Of a DNA stretch of 64,000 bases, positions 61,065-64,000 are shown piece by piece. Within the stretch, counting starts at the first letter, position 1. Every line of letters starts with the position of its first letter. The DNA lies in assembly GCF_006385255.1 (NCBI RefSeq), contig NZ_VFJE01000050.1, positions 239,187 to 303,186 of the forward strand. The letters are read 5' to 3'. The notes under the pieces were generated by a model. That model was not told the DNA's origin. It did no database searches and saw nothing but the letters and a program-made list of their open reading frames with translations. This DNA is from Flavobacterium microcysteis (GTDB taxonomy: Bacteria > Bacteroidota > Bacteroidia > Flavobacteriales > Flavobacteriaceae). A program made the position numbers and the translations under genes.

Positions 61065-64000
61065 TTATCTGTAAATAGTGAAGTTTCCGACAAATTCTCG
61101 GTTGTCATTCGGATTTCCAAGTTTGATGAGGTACCAGTAATCTCCCGAAGGCAATTCTGTACCGTTGTATCTTCCATCCCATGATTGTCCTTGTCTCAAT
61201 GTTGCAATCTTCCTTCCATATCTGTCGAAAATGTCAGTAGTAATGTTCGGATAGTTTTGCGTGTTACCAGGCGACCAAGTGTCATTGTCACCGTCATCAT
61301 TAGGAGTCGTTACGTTTGGAATCGTGATGTCGACGAAAACTACGTTGATGGTAGCTCGTGCTTCACAGCCATTACTGTCAGTCACTACAACTTCATAAGC
61401 ACCGGATTGATAGAAAACATATACATTATTTCTGCCATTATCATAGCCGTTAAAAGTATAAGTGTAATTTCCTGTTCCCCCCGAAGCCGTTGCTGTAATT
61501 TTGTTAAGCCCGGTTTCAGCGAGAGTAACAGTTACAGGTACTGCATTGCTGATGAAGAATGAAACGGTATCTGTACATGCAGAAGCATGAAAAACTTCAA
61601 CCGTGTGACGTCCGTTACTAAGATCGGTGAATATGTTTCCTATCTGTGGCGTACCACCATCTAATGTGTAGGTTACATCATTGGCAACACTTGGATTTAC
61701 GGATATAGTAACAGTATTTCCATTACAGTTGTAGACAATATTTTCATCTGCATCGATATCAATCGGAGCATCTAAGGTTACTTGTAGAGAAGTAGTACAA
61801 CCTTTCGCATCTTTTACGTAAATGGTATACGTTTGTCCTCCGTCTAAATTCTCATATAAGAATTCATTTCGGACGTAAGTACCATTTTCAGAAAGACTTG
61901 TCGAATAAGGAGCTGTTCCTCCGGTTACCGAAATTTCAATAGCACCATTATCATCATCTACACAAATTTCCTGAAGAACATCAATAGCAGTTGCTAGTAA
62001 CGCATTAGGTTCTGTTACCGCAATGTTTACCTCTTTGTAGCAGCCTTTAGAATCAACAGCTCTAACAATATAGTTTCCTGCCGCAAGGTTTTGGAATACA
62101 TTGCTTGAAGAAAGGTTGAAATCCGGAGAAATTCCATATTGTAGCGGTCCAGTTCCTCCTGAAGCTGTTATAGTAATTCGTCCGTTTGACAGGCCATTAC
62201 AAGTAGCATTAACTGCTGTTGCATTTGCAGTAATAGGTGTTACTGCATTGATCCTAACCGATGTTGTTTTAGTACAACCGTTAGTGTGCTTCACATAAAT
62301 AGTATGTGTGCCTACAGGCAGGTTGTTGAAAACATTGGAGTTTACATAATTAATTCCATCCAATGAATACTGTACGTCGTTTACAGCAGCAGGATTTACA
62401 GAAACTGTTACCGTATTTCCTGGTGTATTACCGTTGCAATTTGTGGCTACAACTGCAGTAGGTTGCAGATTTAAGCCCTCATTTACACGGAATACTACCG
62501 GAGTAATCTGACATCCGTTGGCATCTTTTACATATACAGTATACTGTCTTCCACCTATTAAGCCGGTGTAGTTCAGTGTCGTTGTAAAGTTGGCAGGGTT
62601 GTTTGAATTAAGGCTTGTGTAATACGGAGCCGTTCCTCCTGAAGGTACTATTGTTATAGTACCATTGTCTAATCCGTCACACGTTTCCGGTGTTCCAGTT
62701 ACGATTGCTGTAAGAGCCGCCGCAGGCTGTGTTACCGTAATATTTGTAAGCGTGATTTCACAACCATTCACATCTTTCACTTTTACGGAATATATTCCGG
62801 CAGCAAGATTGTTAAATGTACTTGAAGAAGAGTAGCTGTACGCAGGAGAAATCGCATATTGATACACTCCTGTTCCTCCAGAGGCTGTCACTTGAATACG
62901 ACCTGTAGATTGTCCAAAACATAATACGTTAGCCGTTACGTTTGCATTTGCAGCGACAGGCAATAGCGTATTGATGGTGAAAGTAACCGGCTTCACACAC
63001 CCGTTTAGGTGTTTCACAAAAGCAGTATGGTTTCCAGGAGCAAGGTTGGTAAACGTGTTGGAAGCAACATAGTTGATTCCGTCCAATGAGTACTGTACTT
63101 GTGTAACAACAGCAGGATTTACGTTTATAGTAACCGTGTTTCCAGGTACGTTGTTGGTACAGTTTGGTACTACCGTTGCCGTTGGTCGGATGTCAACACC
63201 TCTGTTTATTGTGAAGGTCAACGGTGTAATCTGGCAACCGTTTGCATCTTTCACATAGATAGTATAAGTCTGGCCTCCGTTAAGGTTGGTATAGTTCAGC
63301 GTCGAAGTAAAGTCGGCAGGATTGTTAGAATCCAGACTTGTGGTGTAAGGCGCTGTTCCGCCTGCTGGCGTTATGGTTATCGTACCGTTATTTTCACCCA
63401 AACAGATTTCGTGCGTTCCTCCAACTGTAGCTGAAAGAGCTGCCGCTGGTTGGGTTACCGTGATGTTTGCCAGTGTGATTTCACAACCGATATTGTCTTT
63501 TACCCTGATGGTATAAGTTCCTGCTGCAAGGTTATTGAACGTGTTTGAAGTTCCGTAAGTAAAGGCAGGCGATATTGCATATTCAATCGTTCCTGTTCCA
63601 CCCGTGGCTGTCACCTGGATGCTTCCGGTTGATTGTCCGAAGCACAATACGTTGGCTGTCACGTTTGCATTTGCAACAACAGGCTGTAGCACATTGATAG
63701 TGAAAGGAACAGTCTTGGTACATCCGTTCGTATGCTGTACGTAAGCCGTGTGTGTTCCCGGTGCCACATTCGTAAATACGTTGGAAGCAATATAGGTTAC
63801 CCCGTCCAATGAATACTGTACTTGGGAAGCAACAGCAGGATTTACTCCTATGGTTACCGTGTTTCCTGGTACGTTGGCGGTACAGTTTGGAACTACCGTC
63901 GCAGTTGGCTGTATGTCCACACCCACATTTATTGTGAAGGTCAGAGGCGTGATCTCGCAACCGTTGGCGTCTTTCACGTAAACGGTATAGGTCTGGCCAC
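61065..64000 (-). CDS. C-terminal part of a giant SprB-repeat adhesin with T9SS type B sorting domain (5' end outside window)
   Basis: The frame stays open past the window edge. The GTG at 63977 is an internal valine codon (YTVYVKDANGC) and not a start. At least 978 residues are visible. They consist of SprB-type repeats (VKDANGC, ITVTQPAA, SGGTG) in a 241-residue super-repeat, then a terminal segment from PNVTTPNDDGDNDTWSPGN to the end NREFVGNFTIYR. That segment is a type B (CHU_C/gliding) sorting domain. SprB-like adhesins move on the cell surface during gliding. The adjacent PorP/SprF protein is the likely secretion partner. Confidence 0.95.
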   Translation of the reverse strand, partial: GQTYTVYVKDANGCEITPLTFTINVGVDIQPTATVVPNCTANVPGNTVTIGVNPAVASQVQYSLDGVTYIASNVFTNVAPGTHTAYVQHTNGCTKTVPFTINVLQPVVANANVTANVLCFGQSTGSIQVTATGGTGTIEYAISPAFTYGTSNTFNNLAAGTYTIRVKDNIGCEITLANITVTQPAAALSATVGGTHEICLGENNGTITITPAGGTAPYTTSLDSNNPADFTSTLNYTNLNGGQTYTIYVKDANGCQITPLTFTINRGVDIRPTATVVPNCTNNVPGNTVTINVNPAVVTQVQYSLDGINYVASNTFTNLAPGNHTAFVKHLNGCVKPVTFTINTLLPVAANANVTANVLCFGQSTGRIQVTASGGTGVYQYAISPAYSYSSSSTFNNLAAGIYSVKVKDVNGCEITLTNITVTQPAAALTAIVTGTPETCDGLDNGTITIVPSGGTAPYYTSLNSNNPANFTTTLNYTGLIGGRQYTVYVKDANGCQITPVVFRVNEGLNLQPTAVVATNCNGNTPGNTVTVSVNPAAVNDVQYSLDGINYVNSNVFNNLPVGTHTIYVKHTNGCTKTTSVRINAVTPITANATAVNATCNGLSNGRITITASGGTGPLQYGISPDFNLSSSNVFQNLAAGNYIVRAVDSKGCYKEVNIAVTEPNALLATAIDVLQEICVDDDNGAIEISVTGGTAPYSTSLSENGTYVRNEFLYENLDGGQTYTIYVKDAKGCTTSLQVTLDAPIDIDADENIVYNCNGNTVTISVNPSVANDVTYTLDGGTPQIGNIFTDLSNGRHTVEVFHASACTDTVSFFISNAVPVTVTLAETGLNKITATASGGTGNYTYTFNGYDNGRNNVYVFYQSGAYEVVVTDSNGCEARATINVVFVDITIPNVTTPNDDGDNDTWSPGNTQNYPNITTDIFDRYGRKIATLRQGQSWDGRYNGTELPSGDYWYLIKLGNPNDNREFVGNFTIYR
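62458..63180 (-). repeat. Adhesin super-repeat, 723-base unit
   Basis: One complete in-frame 723-base (241-residue) unit. Matching landmarks at 62458, 63181 and 63904 are exactly 723 bases apart. A shorter degenerate unit (711 bases, lacking four residues) follows towards the C-terminus. Confidence 0.85.
63181..63903 (-). repeat. Adhesin super-repeat, 723-base unit
   Basis: Second complete 723-base unit, close in protein sequence to its neighbours. A third unit starts at 63904 and continues beyond the window. Confidence 0.85.

Noticed and set aside
61735..63903. Repeat array as CRISPR or insertion sequence
   Set aside because: The periodicity is in frame within one open reading frame and encodes SprB-type domains.
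63977..64000. GTG at 63977 as a start codon for the repeat protein
   Set aside because: It is an internal valine in a repeat, and the frame continues upstream to the window edge.

Overview
The window reads as a chromosomal segment of a gliding-type Flavobacteriaceae bacterium, most likely Flavobacterium or a close relative. The evidence is AT-rich DNA; Bacteroidetes promoter cores (TAnnTTTG) in front of many genes; GldH; a PorP/SprF-type protein; two proteins with type IX secretion (T9SS) sorting domains; carotenoid lycopene cyclase; and an O2-dependent coproporphyrinogen oxidase, which fits an aerobe. I see no rRNA, tRNA, CRISPR array, phage or insertion sequence. Coding density is high and no stretch over 300 bases lacks a gene.

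Layout. (1) 77-6480: a protoheme-precursor operon, hemA-hemC-hemD-hemE-unknown-hemF-hemB, whose later spacers are hairpin-forming simple repeats; then a lipoprotein cytochrome c and a convergent DUF1573 protein. (2) 7616-11984: a histidine kinase/response regulator pair, an alkyltransferase, a serine hydrolase and a DnaQ-like exonuclease. (3) 12030-18451: an exported repeat-rich protein, a T9SS-secreted subtilase, a fused oligopeptide-type ABC ATPase and a lipoprotein. (4) 18494-25579, all on the minus strand: trhO, a RicT/PSP1 protein, gldH, a class A penicillin-binding protein and the two 3-oxoacid CoA-transferase subunits. (5) 25764-35452: bacilliredoxin, then a metal-homeostasis island. 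This holds a TonB receptor, thioredoxin-like protein and lycopene cyclase in one operon, diverging from an Nramp transporter fused to a UspA domain and a DtxR/MntR regulator, and ending with a Cys-rich FeoB-associated peptide, FeoB and FeoA. A perfect inverted repeat covers the -7 element of the receptor promoter and is the best regulatory candidate in the window. (6) 35680-43217: a glycine-zipper lipoprotein, a SCO protein, an M13 metallopeptidase and a four-gene minus-strand operon (zinc-ribbon protein, M28 peptidase, nucleotide-sugar-epimerase-like protein, and a lipoprotein that appears to carry a poly-A frameshift in its signal peptide). (7) 43341-53581: a GNAT-nitrilase fusion, a tail-less SSB, an HDAC-family deacetylase, a CAT-like acetyltransferase, a HAD phosphatase, metG, LD-carboxypeptidase, a YraN nuclease-like protein and an ACT-like protein. 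(8) 53618-60033: mfd with an upstream lipoprotein, a threonine-dehydrogenase-type SDR, a SnoaL-like protein and a cysteine-free Vsr-like nuclease. (9) 60049-64000: a PorP/SprF-type protein next to the C-terminal part of a very large SprB-repeat adhesin with a T9SS type B sorting domain, which runs off the window end.

Three perfect palindromes sharing the frame AACCCT...AGGGTT sit in intergenic spaces and form a REP-like family. I did not find a wholly new defence or mobile system. The least explained loci are the MntR-type operator, the TrhO C-terminal extension, the small protein inside the heme operon, the poly-A signal-peptide frameshift and the regulatory DNA in front of the tail-less SSB.
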